A DNA stretch of 5,191 nucleotides from Nitrospirota bacterium (GTDB taxonomy: Bacteria; Nitrospirota; Thermodesulfovibrionia; UBA6902): positions 1 through 5,191 of the forward strand of contig WFVK01000353.1 of NCBI GenBank assembly GCA_015491705.1, given 5' to 3'. The notes below the pieces were generated by a model, which made no database searches, was not told the origin of the DNA, and saw nothing but the letters and a program-made list of their open reading frames with translations. A program made the translations under genes and the position numbers. Shown here in pieces: positions 1 through 5,102 of this stretch (positions within the stretch are counted from its first letter, which is position 1; each line of letters starts with the position of its first letter).

Positions 1-2
1 GG

Positions 3-569
3 GAATTATCCGGGGCCAGGCGTTTCAAGCTTGAAAGGCAGTTGATCAGGTTATCACAGAAAGAAATGATACAGAAGCGCTTTAAGGAAGCCAAACGGAT
101 GCTCGCAGGGCGGGAGAGGGCGTTGCTGCGGGGAAACAAGCCGCCGGTTGCAGCCGCGGAATTGCAGAAGTTTCTCAAGGAGACAGCCTCTTCACTGAAT
201 ATAGAGGTAAAACTGGAGCGCACCTTAAGCCCTGTTGAGACCGAATTTTATCTCGGCATCCCTGTGGAAATAGGATTTACGGCATCCACCGCGAAGCTTG
301 AAGGCCTTCTCTTCAGGCTGAGGAAATCGCCTTTCCTGCTCATGGTATCCGAGATGAAGGTCAGGGTTACGAATATCCGCAATCCTGTGGATACATACAC
401 AACGCTGATTGTAACGGGTTTCATAAAAAAAACCGGAATAAAGGAAAAGGGCCCGGAGGGACAGAAGTCAACGCAGTTGCATAAGCAGGCTGTAGTTGGA
501 CGGGTTATCCCGATGTTGCATAAACGGGCAGACGGGTTAAATCAGGTGCAGAGGGAAAATGCTGCGTAA
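3..569 (+). CDS. gspM: Type II secretion system protein GspM (XpsM/PilO-like), 5' partial
   Basis: This is the C-terminal 188 residues of a GspM-type component of the type II secretion inner-membrane platform, which with GspL links the cytoplasmic ATPase to the pseudopilus. The frame is open to the left edge of the window, with codons readable from base 3, so the true start lies outside. The TTG at 42 is only an internal leucine codon. What is visible is a charged helical stretch (about residues 1-45, probably the coiled coil after the missing transmembrane helix). An alpha/beta ferredoxin-like domain follows (about 60-145), with the pattern AAELQKFLKETA, then FYLGIPVEIGF, then LEGLLFRLRKSPFLL and a strand ending TTLIVTGF. 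This matches the T2SS M subtype b (XpsM-like) and PilO fold as I know it. A basic, low-complexity tail of about 40 residues follows. The gene overlaps gspC by 11 bases, indicating an operon. PilO of a type IV pilus is the main alternative, but the GspC neighbour favours type II secretion. Confidence 0.82.
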   Translation, partial: ELSGARRFKLERQLIRLSQKEMIQKRFKEAKRMLAGRERALLRGNKPPVAAAELQKFLKETASSLNIEVKLERTLSPVETEFYLGIPVEIGFTASTAKLEGLLFRLRKSPFLLMVSEMKVRVTNIRNPVDTYTTLIVTGFIKKTGIKEKGPEGQKSTQLHKQAVVGRVIPMLHKRADGLNQVQRENAA

Positions 570-1194
570 TTATTTTTTAATAAATCTGGTCCTCGTAATA
601 ATCATCCTTTTTCTCGGGTACAGGCTTTATTCCGCCGTCATGCATCCTCTTGAGATGCCCTCAGCTCCGGCCGCAGACAGGGAAGTGAAGAAAGAAGCCG
701 GGCCCAAACCCGTGGAAAAGACACTGAATGAAAATTCCTTCCGTATAATATCCAGAATGGATATTTTCAGGCCGTCCAGGTCAGCCCCTGCATCGGAGCC
801 AAAAAACGCGCCTGTAATATCCGGTCACAAGAGCACACCGAGGCTTTTCGGGACAGTAATCCTCGATGATGACAAAACAGCGATACTTGAAGATCCCGAT
901 ACCAGGAAGACGAAGGCATACCGGATAAATGAGTCCGTCGGAGGCTTTGTAATAGCCGATATCCTGAAAAACAGGGTTGTTCTATTGAGAAACGGCGAAA
1001 AAATAGAGGTGAAATTACGCCAGGACAAGGGCATGCCTCCTCCCCGGAGACCGGCATATAACCGGCCGGCCCGGCAGCGCCGTATGCAGAAGCGGAATCC
1101 TCCGCCGCGGCCGCCGCTCCCTTCCGGAGGAGAGCTTCCGCCCCGAAAGGGCATGATGGAACGGGAAGATGACGGGGAATACGCAGCCAACTGA
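559..1194 (+). CDS. gspC: Type II secretion system protein GspC-like, HR domain only
   Basis: A 211-residue GspC-type bitopic inner-membrane protein, whose periplasmic homology region (HR) contacts the outer-membrane secretin GspD. Residues 1-5 are cytoplasmic and one transmembrane helix spans about 6-22. A charged linker (32-60) leads to the motif RMDIFRP (66-72), typical of the start of GspC/PilP-like regions. The HR core runs from LFGTVI (96-101) through LRNGEKIEVKL (143-153). No PDZ domain or coiled coil follows. Instead residues 155-211 are low complexity and rich in Pro and Arg (PPPRPPLP near 181-188), ending acidic. The ATG at 559 lies inside gspM with GAGGG (551-555) close upstream, so translation is probably coupled. 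No gspD follows on this strand: the gene ends 16 bases before a convergent gene, so it closes the operon here. Assignment to the GspC family is firm; the role of the tail is unknown. Confidence 0.83.
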   Translation: MLRNYFLINLVLVIIILFLGYRLYSAVMHPLEMPSAPAADREVKKEAGPKPVEKTLNENSFRIISRMDIFRPSRSAPASEPKNAPVISGHKSTPRLFGTVILDDDKTAILEDPDTRKTKAYRINESVGGFVIADILKNRVVLLRNGEKIEVKLRQDKGMPPPRRPAYNRPARQRRMQKRNPPPRPPLPSGGELPPRKGMMEREDDGEYAAN

Positions 1195-1210
1195 ACTTTG
1201 ATACCCCTGG

Positions 1211-1741
1211 CTACATCAATTCCTCGATCTTTTCCCAGTCGACGTTGTTGTTGATACAATCATATACATCAAGGCGGATGCCCTGTGTTTTTATTCTTTT
1301 GCCGTTTAATTTCACGCCGTTGTTCGTGATGTTTTCGGAAGCTATACCCCTTTCGATCTCGTAATCACACGCCACCCCGATAATGCCTTTGAGTTTTTTC
1401 CTCTCGACCAGTCTTTTGGTGAAGCCCACGCTCGGGGTGATGTAGAACTGGTAGCCCCGCCGTTCGGCTGACTCACAGATTTTTCCGCACCCGCACTGGT
1501 AGCATTTATTACACAGCACGCCGTTTGATTTTGAGAATCTTGCAGGGCATTTATCGCTTATAAGGCAGTGGGGGAGGATAACGGCGATATCTTTTTTGTC
1601 GAGTTTCCGGAAGTCGTCCATGTAGTACTCGTTGATAGTTGTCATGATGTCCGATCTTTTAAGCCCAAGGGCACCCTGGAGTTTATAGATATAGAGCCTC
1701 AGAAGAAATTTTAATTTTTTAACCATCTTTCGCCGTTTCAC
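1211..1741 (-). CDS. DUF116 family cysteine-rich protein
   Basis: A 176-residue protein of the uncharacterised DUF116 family. Residues 55-60 read ILPHCL, followed by C65, then a dense cluster C77, C80, C83, C85 and C89. Further on come a glycine-containing ITPSVGFTKRL (101-111), GIIGVACDYEIERGI (119-133) and a closing GIRLDVYDCINNNVDW (154-169). This order (HCL, cysteine cluster, IGVAC, then an L-x(n)-C-x(n)-VD end) is what I know of DUF116. Nine cysteines suggest metal or Fe-S binding, which is inference. The N-terminal 30 residues are basic and amphipathic (KFLLRLYIYKL) with no convincing transmembrane helix, unlike longer family members. The start is taken as GTG at 1741, with AAAGGG (1755-1760) about 13 bases upstream; ATG at 1726 (residue 6) is an alternative. 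It is convergent with gspC and has its own promoter, so it is probably monocistronic. Confidence 0.8.
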   Translation of the reverse strand: MKRRKMVKKLKFLLRLYIYKLQGALGLKRSDIMTTINEYYMDDFRKLDKKDIAVILPHCLISDKCPARFSKSNGVLCNKCYQCGCGKICESAERRGYQFYITPSVGFTKRLVERKKLKGIIGVACDYEIERGIASENITNNGVKLNGKRIKTQGIRLDVYDCINNNVDWEKIEELM

Positions 1742-1777
1742 CGCGACTTATTATCCCTTTCAATAATCATTAAGATT

Positions 1778-1786
1778 ATTATATCA
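1778..1786 (-). promoter_or_regulatory. Extended -10 promoter for the DUF116 gene
   Basis: On the minus strand the sequence reads TGATATAAT, a perfect extended -10 (TGnTATAAT) of a sigma-70-type promoter. It lies 36 bases before the GTG start at 1741, giving a predicted transcript start near 1771 and a leader of about 30 bases that contains the AAAGGG ribosome site. No good -35 is visible at 17 bases, which is usual for extended -10 promoters. Confidence 0.6.
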
Positions 1787-1833
1787 ATATACAAATTGCA
1801 ATAGTTGGTTGAATCACCTTGCCCGCGTTTAAG

Positions 1834-1863
1834 GTTCAGGGGTCGCCGTTCAGGGTTCAATGG
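1834..1863. repeat. Short GTTCAGGG/GGTTCAATGG repeat cluster
   Basis: GTTCAGGG occurs at 1834-1841 and again at 1848-1855 (14-base spacing), running straight into GGTTCAATGG (1854-1863). It looks like a short remnant of a GGTTCA-type intergenic direct repeat. No coding potential is seen here, and no function can be assigned. Confidence 0.45.
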
Positions 1864-1868
1864 TTATA

Positions 1869-1894
1869 AGGCGGGGGGTTACTCTCTCCCGCCT
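1869..1894. other. GC-rich hairpin in the 1742-2030 intergenic region
   Basis: AGGCGGG (1869-1875) pairs perfectly with CCCGCCT (1888-1894). The stem can extend inward by G-T, G-C and G-T pairs, leaving a six-base loop. No T-tract follows on either strand, so it is not a standard intrinsic terminator. Its right arm is also the left end of the diverged interspersed repeat copy that starts at 1888. Confidence 0.5.
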
Positions 1895-1953
1895 GCCGGC
1901 GATAGTTTAATGCCGCTGTAAAGTTTAATATGCCGCCTTAAGTTGACGCTAAA
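1888..1953 (+). repeat. Interspersed intergenic repeat, diverged copy
   Basis: CCCGCCTGCCGGCGATA (1888-1904) matches CCCGCCTCCGGCGATA at 5141-5156 with one inserted base. The same order of further blocks then follows: CTGTAAA (compare CTGTAAG at 5163-5169) and CCTTAAGTTGACGCTAAA at 1936-1953 (compare CCTTAACGTTGCATAAA near 5175-5191). The conserved block order points to a worn copy of the same element. The central part has extra bases. Confidence 0.5.
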
Positions 1954-1965
1954 GAACAGACCGGC

Positions 1966-1995
1966 TTGTGCCGAATAATAACGTGGTCATATAAG
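1966..1995 (+). promoter_or_regulatory. Weak candidate promoter for the CBM48 gene
   Basis: TTGTGC (1966-1971), an 18-base spacer and TATAAG (1990-1995) would place transcription start near 2002, giving a leader of about 29 bases that includes the GAGGAGGG ribosome site. The -35 keeps only TTG of the consensus, so this is a tentative call. Confidence 0.25.
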
Positions 1996-2030
1996 CGCTA
2001 TCTACCAATAACACGAGGAGGGTCGTAAAA

Positions 2031-2414
2031 ATGGGAGAAAAAAAGTGCATGAAAAAGCCCGGTTCAGCTCAGGGCAACGGCAAGAGGAGCCGGAAAGGTA
2101 ACGGAAATTACGGTATCAAAAAGCAGTATCTGAATGCCGGTACCAAATGCAGGGTCACTTTCAGACTGCCCAGACAGGCTGCGCCGGATGCCGAGGTCGT
2201 CACAGTCGTCGGCGATTTTAATAACTGGAACCTGACCGATGCACAGATGGAAAAGCTCAGAAGCGGCGATTTCAAATTGACCATCGAACTGCCGAGCAAC
2301 AAAGAGTACAGGTTCAGGTACCTTATTGATTTTAACCGCTGGGAGAATGACTGGTGTGCCGACCGGTATGTCCCGAATCCCTTTGGATGCGATGATTCAC
2401 TGGTGATTGTTTAG
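2031..2414 (+). CDS. Stand-alone glycogen-binding (CBM48 / isoamylase early-set) domain protein
   Basis: A 127-residue protein with one carbohydrate-binding domain of the CBM48/AMPK-beta type, the beta-sandwich that precedes the catalytic barrel in branching and debranching enzymes. Residues 1-35 are a basic, Gly/Ser/Asn-rich tail without hydrophobic segment, so the protein is predicted cytoplasmic. The domain runs about 38-127: CRVTFRLP, VVTVVGDFNNWN (57-67), a loop, FKLTIELP, EYRFRYLID (92-100), W104 and W107, then YVPNPFGCDDSLVIV at the C-terminus. By comparison with AMPK beta, W66, W104 or W107 and N116 are the likely glucan contacts. No catalytic domain is attached or adjacent. The ATG at 2031 has an excellent GAGGAGGG (2015-2022) eight bases upstream. 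Binding of glycogen or starch-like glucan is inferred from the fold; the biological role is unknown. It appears monocistronic. Confidence 0.85.
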   Translation: MGEKKCMKKPGSAQGNGKRSRKGNGNYGIKKQYLNAGTKCRVTFRLPRQAAPDAEVVTVVGDFNNWNLTDAQMEKLRSGDFKLTIELPSNKEYRFRYLIDFNRWENDWCADRYVPNPFGCDDSLVIV

Positions 2415-2427
2415 CCGAGTACAAACG

Positions 2428-2464
2428 CGGCCGGTCTTAACCTTAACGTTGCATAAACCGGCCG
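2428..2464 (+). other. Hairpin downstream of the CBM48 gene
   Basis: CGGCCGGT (2428-2435) and ACCGGCCG (2457-2464) are perfect 8-base inverted arms around a 21-base loop. It begins 14 bases after the stop codon, so it could protect or end the transcript, but there is no T-tract. The loop and right arm belong to the interspersed repeat. Confidence 0.45.
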
Positions 2465-2491
2465 GAGAGCCCGCCGTAAGGTTAACTTTAA
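2437..2491 (+). repeat. Interspersed intergenic repeat, compact copy
   Basis: The left part of this copy matches 5103-5128 with a single mismatch over 26 bases and includes the 19-base core AACCTTAACGTTGCATAAA. CCCGCC and GTAAGGTTAACTTTAA (2476-2491) follow, the latter matching 5165-5180 at 13 of 16 positions. It looks like the 5103 copy with the middle shortened. TTAACCTTA (2437-2445) and TAAGGTTAA (2477-2485) form perfect 9-base inverted ends, giving the unit a miniature-element look. The only gene-free DNA between the CBM48 and U32 genes is this repeat and its flanks. Confidence 0.7.
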
Positions 2492-2540
2492 TATCGGGGG
2501 CGGGACATCGGTAGGGCTGAAGAGTTAATATATATCAGTC

Positions 2541-3761
2541 ATGAAACTGCCCGAACTACTCGCCCCCGCCGGTAATTTTGAAAAAATGAAGGCGGCGCTC
2601 CATTACGGCGCCGATGCCGTGTATATGGGCCTGTCCGGATTCAGCCTGAGGGCCAGGGCCGATAATTTCACTGAAGAGGAACTCGAAGAAGCGGCTGCCT
2701 TTGTTCACCGGCAAGGCAGGAAGATCTACGTTACACTGAATATTTTCCCTGCCAACAGCGATATTCCCCTTATAAAAGAACATATTGCGTTACTCGGAAG
2801 GATAAAACCGGATGCCCTGATTGTCTCAGACCCCGGTGTATTTGAAATGGTATCCGAAACCGCTCCCGGCATTCCCCTGCATGTAAGTACACAGGCCAAT
2901 ATTACCAATTACAGGGCTGCCAAATTCTGGCAGAGGCTGGGGGCTAAAAGGCTCGTCCTGTCAAGGGAGCTGTCCATTGAAGAGATTAAGGAGATCAGGC
3001 AGCATGTGGATATTGAGCTGGAGTGTTTTGTTCATGGAGCAATATGCATTTCCTATTCGGGCAGGTGCTATATCAGCAGCTTTCTCGCCGACAGGCCAGC
3101 AAACCGGGGTGAATGTACTAATTCATGCAGATGGAACTATACATTAATGGAAGAGAAACGCCCGGGAGAGCACTACCCCGTATATGAAAACGACAGGGGA
3201 ACATATGTGATGAGTTCAAGAGATTTATGCATGATTGAATATCTTGATAAACTTGCCGATGCGGGAATCGACAGTTTTAAAATAGAGGGCAGAATGAAGG
3301 GTATCAATTATGTGGCCGGTGTTGTTAAAACATACAGAGAGGCCGTTGACAGCCTTGCATACAGGCCATACAGGGTAAACGAGCACTGGATAAAAGAGCT
3401 TGCCATGTTTTCAAGCAGGGGCTATACCACGGGCATGTTTTTAGGGGCGCACCCGGACGGGGACTACAATCATGATGACAGGGAGGTCTACAGGATGAGT
3501 CACGAACTCGTGGGCATTGTCGAGTCGGTGAACAATGGAAAGGCTGTTGTCGCCCTGAGAAACAATCTGAGTACCGGTGATAAGATCAACTTCCTCTCAA
3601 CGGGCCTGGAGGACAGAATTTTTGAGGTTGACGAGATGTATGACGAGTACGGCATACCGGTCGAATCCGGGAGAAATGAAGAAACCATATTACTTCCCGT
3701 GCACAATAGAGTCAGAGAGAATGACCTGATACGCCGCCCCCTGAAGCAGGGGCCTGCCTGA
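2541..3761 (+). CDS. trhP: Peptidase U32 family protein, TrhP/YegQ-type tRNA U34 hydroxylation factor
   Basis: A 406-residue cytoplasmic protein of family U32. Despite the name, characterised relatives E. coli TrhP (YegQ) and RlhA hydroxylate RNA: TrhP makes 5-hydroxyuridine at wobble U34 of tRNA, using prephenate. The sequence opens with PELLAPAGNFEKMKAALHYG and continues with GADAVYMG (23-30), SLRARADNF and DALIVSDPG (91-99). Next come HVSTQANITN (114-123), RLVLSRELS (137-145) and the U32 signature from E161 to S179 (ECFVHGAIC, then SGRCYIS). C169, C176, C192 and C196 are the expected Fe-S ligands. SFKIEGR (245-251) and a C-terminal beta-barrel-like region (about 320-400) complete it. Its length fits TrhP rather than RlhA, which is much longer. 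An in-frame TAA at 2526 forces the ATG at 2541. No strong Shine-Dalgarno is seen; a TAATAT (2526-2531) just upstream suggests a very short leader. It looks monocistronic. Confidence 0.87.
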   Translation: MKLPELLAPAGNFEKMKAALHYGADAVYMGLSGFSLRARADNFTEEELEEAAAFVHRQGRKIYVTLNIFPANSDIPLIKEHIALLGRIKPDALIVSDPGVFEMVSETAPGIPLHVSTQANITNYRAAKFWQRLGAKRLVLSRELSIEEIKEIRQHVDIELECFVHGAICISYSGRCYISSFLADRPANRGECTNSCRWNYTLMEEKRPGEHYPVYENDRGTYVMSSRDLCMIEYLDKLADAGIDSFKIEGRMKGINYVAGVVKTYREAVDSLAYRPYRVNEHWIKELAMFSSRGYTTGMFLGAHPDGDYNHDDREVYRMSHELVGIVESVNNGKAVVALRNNLSTGDKINFLSTGLEDRIFEVDEMYDEYGIPVESGRNEETILLPVHNRVRENDLIRRPLKQGPA

Positions 3762-3859
3762 GCATATCTTTCTCAAAGAATGAGACCTTCTGACGTACAG
3801 GGGCCTTCGTTCACCTTTCCGCAATTATTTTCCCATCCCCGATTCCATAACCTGCTGAT

Positions 3860-3968
3860 TTTAAAAGATAATTTTAAACCTGTTAAAAATGACAGGTGAC
3901 TAAGGCAGTCAGGATTTGTTATCAATAAATATGACCCGCAAAGAAGGATTTTAAAGAAATTTCTTTAA
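3860..3968. promoter_or_regulatory. AT-rich region with three inverted repeats
   Basis: Three symmetric elements lie in a row: TTTAAAA/TTTTAAA (3860-3866 and 3872-3878), ACCTGT/ACAGGT (3878-3883 and 3892-3897), and an 18-base perfect palindrome TTAAAGAAATTTCTTTAA (3951-3968). The last is a plausible regulator binding site upstream of the cysteine-rich gene pair. AT-rich sequence forms such symmetries by chance more easily, so only the palindrome is strong. The rest of 3762-3988 shows no gene. Confidence 0.4.
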
Positions 3969-4003
3969 TTTACAGATACTTTGCTGATGTGACGACAAAA
4001 GCC

Positions 4004-4035
4004 GCCGTTTTTTTACGGGGAAGTATAAAAACGGC
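4004..4035 (+). promoter_or_regulatory. Inverted repeat in the leader of the cysteine-rich pair
   Basis: GCCGTTTTT (4004-4012) and AAAAACGGC (4027-4035) are perfect 9-base arms with a 14-base loop, ending one base before the ribosome site at 4037-4043. CCGT (4005-4008) can instead pair with ACGG (4015-4018), so two mutually exclusive foldings exist. A leader control element is possible but unproven. Confidence 0.4.
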
Positions 4036-4051
4036 AGGGGAGGAAAAGCAA

Positions 4052-4267
4052 GTGAATTGTCCCAATCTGCTGGAATGGACACTGTGGAGAGCTTCTTTCT
4101 GCAGGCTGAGGTATGAAAAGCCCCATATTCTGAAGGCAGTGGAAATAATGAACTACTGTAAGAACGTAAATCATATCAAATGCAGTTTTTATCTGGAACA
4201 GGGGTGTGAGAATCGGAAAGGAATTCCGATATCCACCGGTAAAATAACCATTTCAGGCAAGGAGTAA
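4052..4267 (+). CDS. Small cysteine-rich protein of unknown function (first of a coupled pair)
   Basis: I do not recognise a named family. The predicted protein has 71 residues, is soluble and has no signal peptide. Five cysteines (C3, C17, C36, C44, C52) and H41 stand in an arrangement suggestive of a metal site. It begins NCPNLLEW, then C17, a helix EKPHILKAVEIMNYC (22-36), H41-x2-C44-SFYLEQGC (to 52), and a polar tail. The GTG at 4052 is preferred because GGGGAGG (4037-4043) lies eight bases upstream. The frame stays open to a GTG at 3989, which has no ribosome site and would start before the leader inverted repeat. Base composition is more AT-rich than the neighbours: 4141-4200 has 18 G+C in 60. 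The next gene's AAGGAG overlaps this stop codon, so the two are made together. Zinc or Fe-S binding is inference from cysteine spacing only. Confidence 0.68.
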   Translation: MNCPNLLEWTLWRASFCRLRYEKPHILKAVEIMNYCKNVNHIKCSFYLEQGCENRKGIPISTGKITISGKE

Positions 4268-4272
4268 TCAGG

Positions 4273-4509
4273 GTGGAATACAAGATAAACACAGATATCT
4301 TACGCGAGACCGTTAAGTGCAGAAAAAATTTTTCCTGTTTGTCGGGAGTGAAAGACTGTCTTTGTGAAGTGGAAGACAATATTTACAACAAGATCCTTTT
4401 CATTAAACCACGAAGCAATGAGTTGTGTGATTATAAGAATGCATTTGGATACTCCTATGTCTGTAACTGTCCGACAAGAAAGGAAATATTCAAGCTTTAC
4501 AGTGTATAG
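4273..4509 (+). CDS. Small cysteine-rich protein of unknown function (second of a coupled pair)
   Basis: A 78-residue soluble protein with seven cysteines: C16, C22, C29, C31, C52, C64 and C66. The C-terminus reads YVCNCPTRKEIFKLYSV, a C-x-C-P-x-R-K-E motif that I associate with small, uncharacterised cysteine-rich proteins of Nitrospirota and Desulfobacterota; this is recollection of a pattern, not a database match. The GTG start at 4273 has AAGGAG (4259-4264) at eight bases, and that ribosome site abuts the TAA of the upstream gene, leaving only five bases between the frames. The pair therefore looks translationally coupled and probably works together. An intrinsic terminator follows at once. 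The function may involve metal binding or redox chemistry; nothing in the sequence decides this. Confidence 0.72.
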   Translation: MEYKINTDILRETVKCRKNFSCLSGVKDCLCEVEDNIYNKILFIKPRSNELCDYKNAFGYSYVCNCPTRKEIFKLYSV

Positions 4510-4535
4510 CCGGCGTGCCGCGGTGCCGGCGTTTT
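4509..4535 (+). terminator. Intrinsic terminator of the cysteine-rich gene pair
   Basis: GCCGGC (4509-4514) and GCCGGC (4525-4530) form a 6-base GC stem around a 10-base loop that may gain G-T pairs. It is followed directly by GTTTTAA with four T residues (4532-4535). The left arm starts at the last base of the stop codon. On the minus strand no T-tract follows, so it serves the + strand genes. Confidence 0.6.
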
Positions 4536-4551
4536 AATGCCTTGCCGGAGG

Positions 4552-4944
4552 TCAGGAGAGGTGTATTTCGATCTCGTCAGGAGACATTTTCTTTTTGATA
4601 TAGCGTCTGGCGATTTTTTTGATATATTCCCTTGAAACAGGGAAGACCATTAAAAAGCCCGCAAAATCAGTAAAAAATCCCGGTGTCAGGAGCAGCGCGC
4701 CTGCAATGAGGATCATCATGCCGTCAATCAGCTCTTCAGCGGGGAATATTCCCTCATCCATATTTTTCCGGATACGGTACATGACCCCGAGACCCTCGGA
4801 TTTGACCAGGTGCGCGCCGATGACGGCTGTAAGTATTACTATAAGTATTGTATTGAAAGTGCCTATAAATGTGCCGATTTTTATTAAAAGCGCCAATTCG
4901 GCAACAGGCACGATAACAAACAGCAGAAATAATTTAAACAGCAT
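4552..4944 (-). CDS. fxsA: FxsA family inner-membrane protein
   Basis: A 130-residue polytopic inner-membrane protein of the FxsA family; overproduced E. coli FxsA relieves exclusion of phage T7 by the F plasmid, but its normal role is not known. Hydrophobic segments lie at about 3-21 (FKLFLLFVIVPVAELALL), 26-47 (including ILIVILTAVIGAHLV) and 76-101. The family hallmark LLLTPGFFTDFAG is at 84-96, and E16 in the first segment is also typical. The tail (104-130) is basic and then acidic (SPDEIEIHL). The ATG at 4944 is chosen because it fits the family N-terminus, with AAGGG (4956-4960) 11 bases upstream. The frame extends to a TTG at 4965, which would add seven non-hydrophobic residues. The gene is convergent with the cysteine-rich pair. 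A conserved cytoplasmic loop with SEGLGVMYRIRKNMDEG (49-65) is consistent with the family. Confidence 0.87.
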   Translation of the reverse strand: MLFKLFLLFVIVPVAELALLIKIGTFIGTFNTILIVILTAVIGAHLVKSEGLGVMYRIRKNMDEGIFPAEELIDGMMILIAGALLLTPGFFTDFAGFLMVFPVSREYIKKIARRYIKKKMSPDEIEIHLS

Positions 4945-5037
4945 TCCCGACCATGCCCTTAACAAAATGTATTTTTACTCAATGACTGAAAAAGGTAGCA
5001 GACGGATTGTAATACCTTTGGCAGACATCTGATTTAT

Positions 5038-5067
5038 AACCTATCATCCGGGACATGAAAGTGTCAA
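5038..5067 (-). promoter_or_regulatory. Candidate promoter for fxsA
   Basis: On the minus strand a perfect -35 TTGACA (5062-5067) is followed after 18 bases by TAGGTT (5038-5043), a weak -10. It would give a leader of about 90 bases before the ATG at 4944. The -35 is convincing and the -10 is not. Confidence 0.3.
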
Positions 5068-5102
5068 TCATTTGCGAGCTTTTGAGCTTCCCGAATTCAC
5101 TA

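Noticed and set aside
767..1259. Minus-strand frames opposite gspC
   Set aside because: They are antisense shadows of a well-supported gene, rich in Ser/Arg/Gly and without family resemblance or ribosome sites.
1742..2030. Hidden small RNA or tRNA in the largest intergenic gaps
   Set aside because: No cloverleaf, T-loop consensus or terminator-bounded structure was found; repeats and the DUF116 promoter explain what is visible.
3738..3752. CCCCTG/CAGGGG hairpin as the terminator of the U32 gene
   Set aside because: It lies inside the coding sequence before the stop codon and is not followed by a T-tract. The TCTCA/TGAGA pair at 3771-3785 is too weak as well. No terminator was identified for this gene.
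3989..4051. Longer version of the first cysteine-rich protein starting at GTG 3989
   Set aside because: No ribosome site precedes it and it would cross the leader inverted repeat, while GTG 4052 has a strong GGGGAGG at ideal spacing.
4945..4965. Extended fxsA start at TTG 4965
   Set aside because: It adds seven residues that are not part of the family N-terminus; the ATG at 4944 leads directly into the first membrane segment.
4619..5032. Plus-strand 137-codon frame opposite fxsA
   Set aside because: It is the antisense of fxsA, whose membrane segments and LLLTPGFFTD motif are unmistakable.
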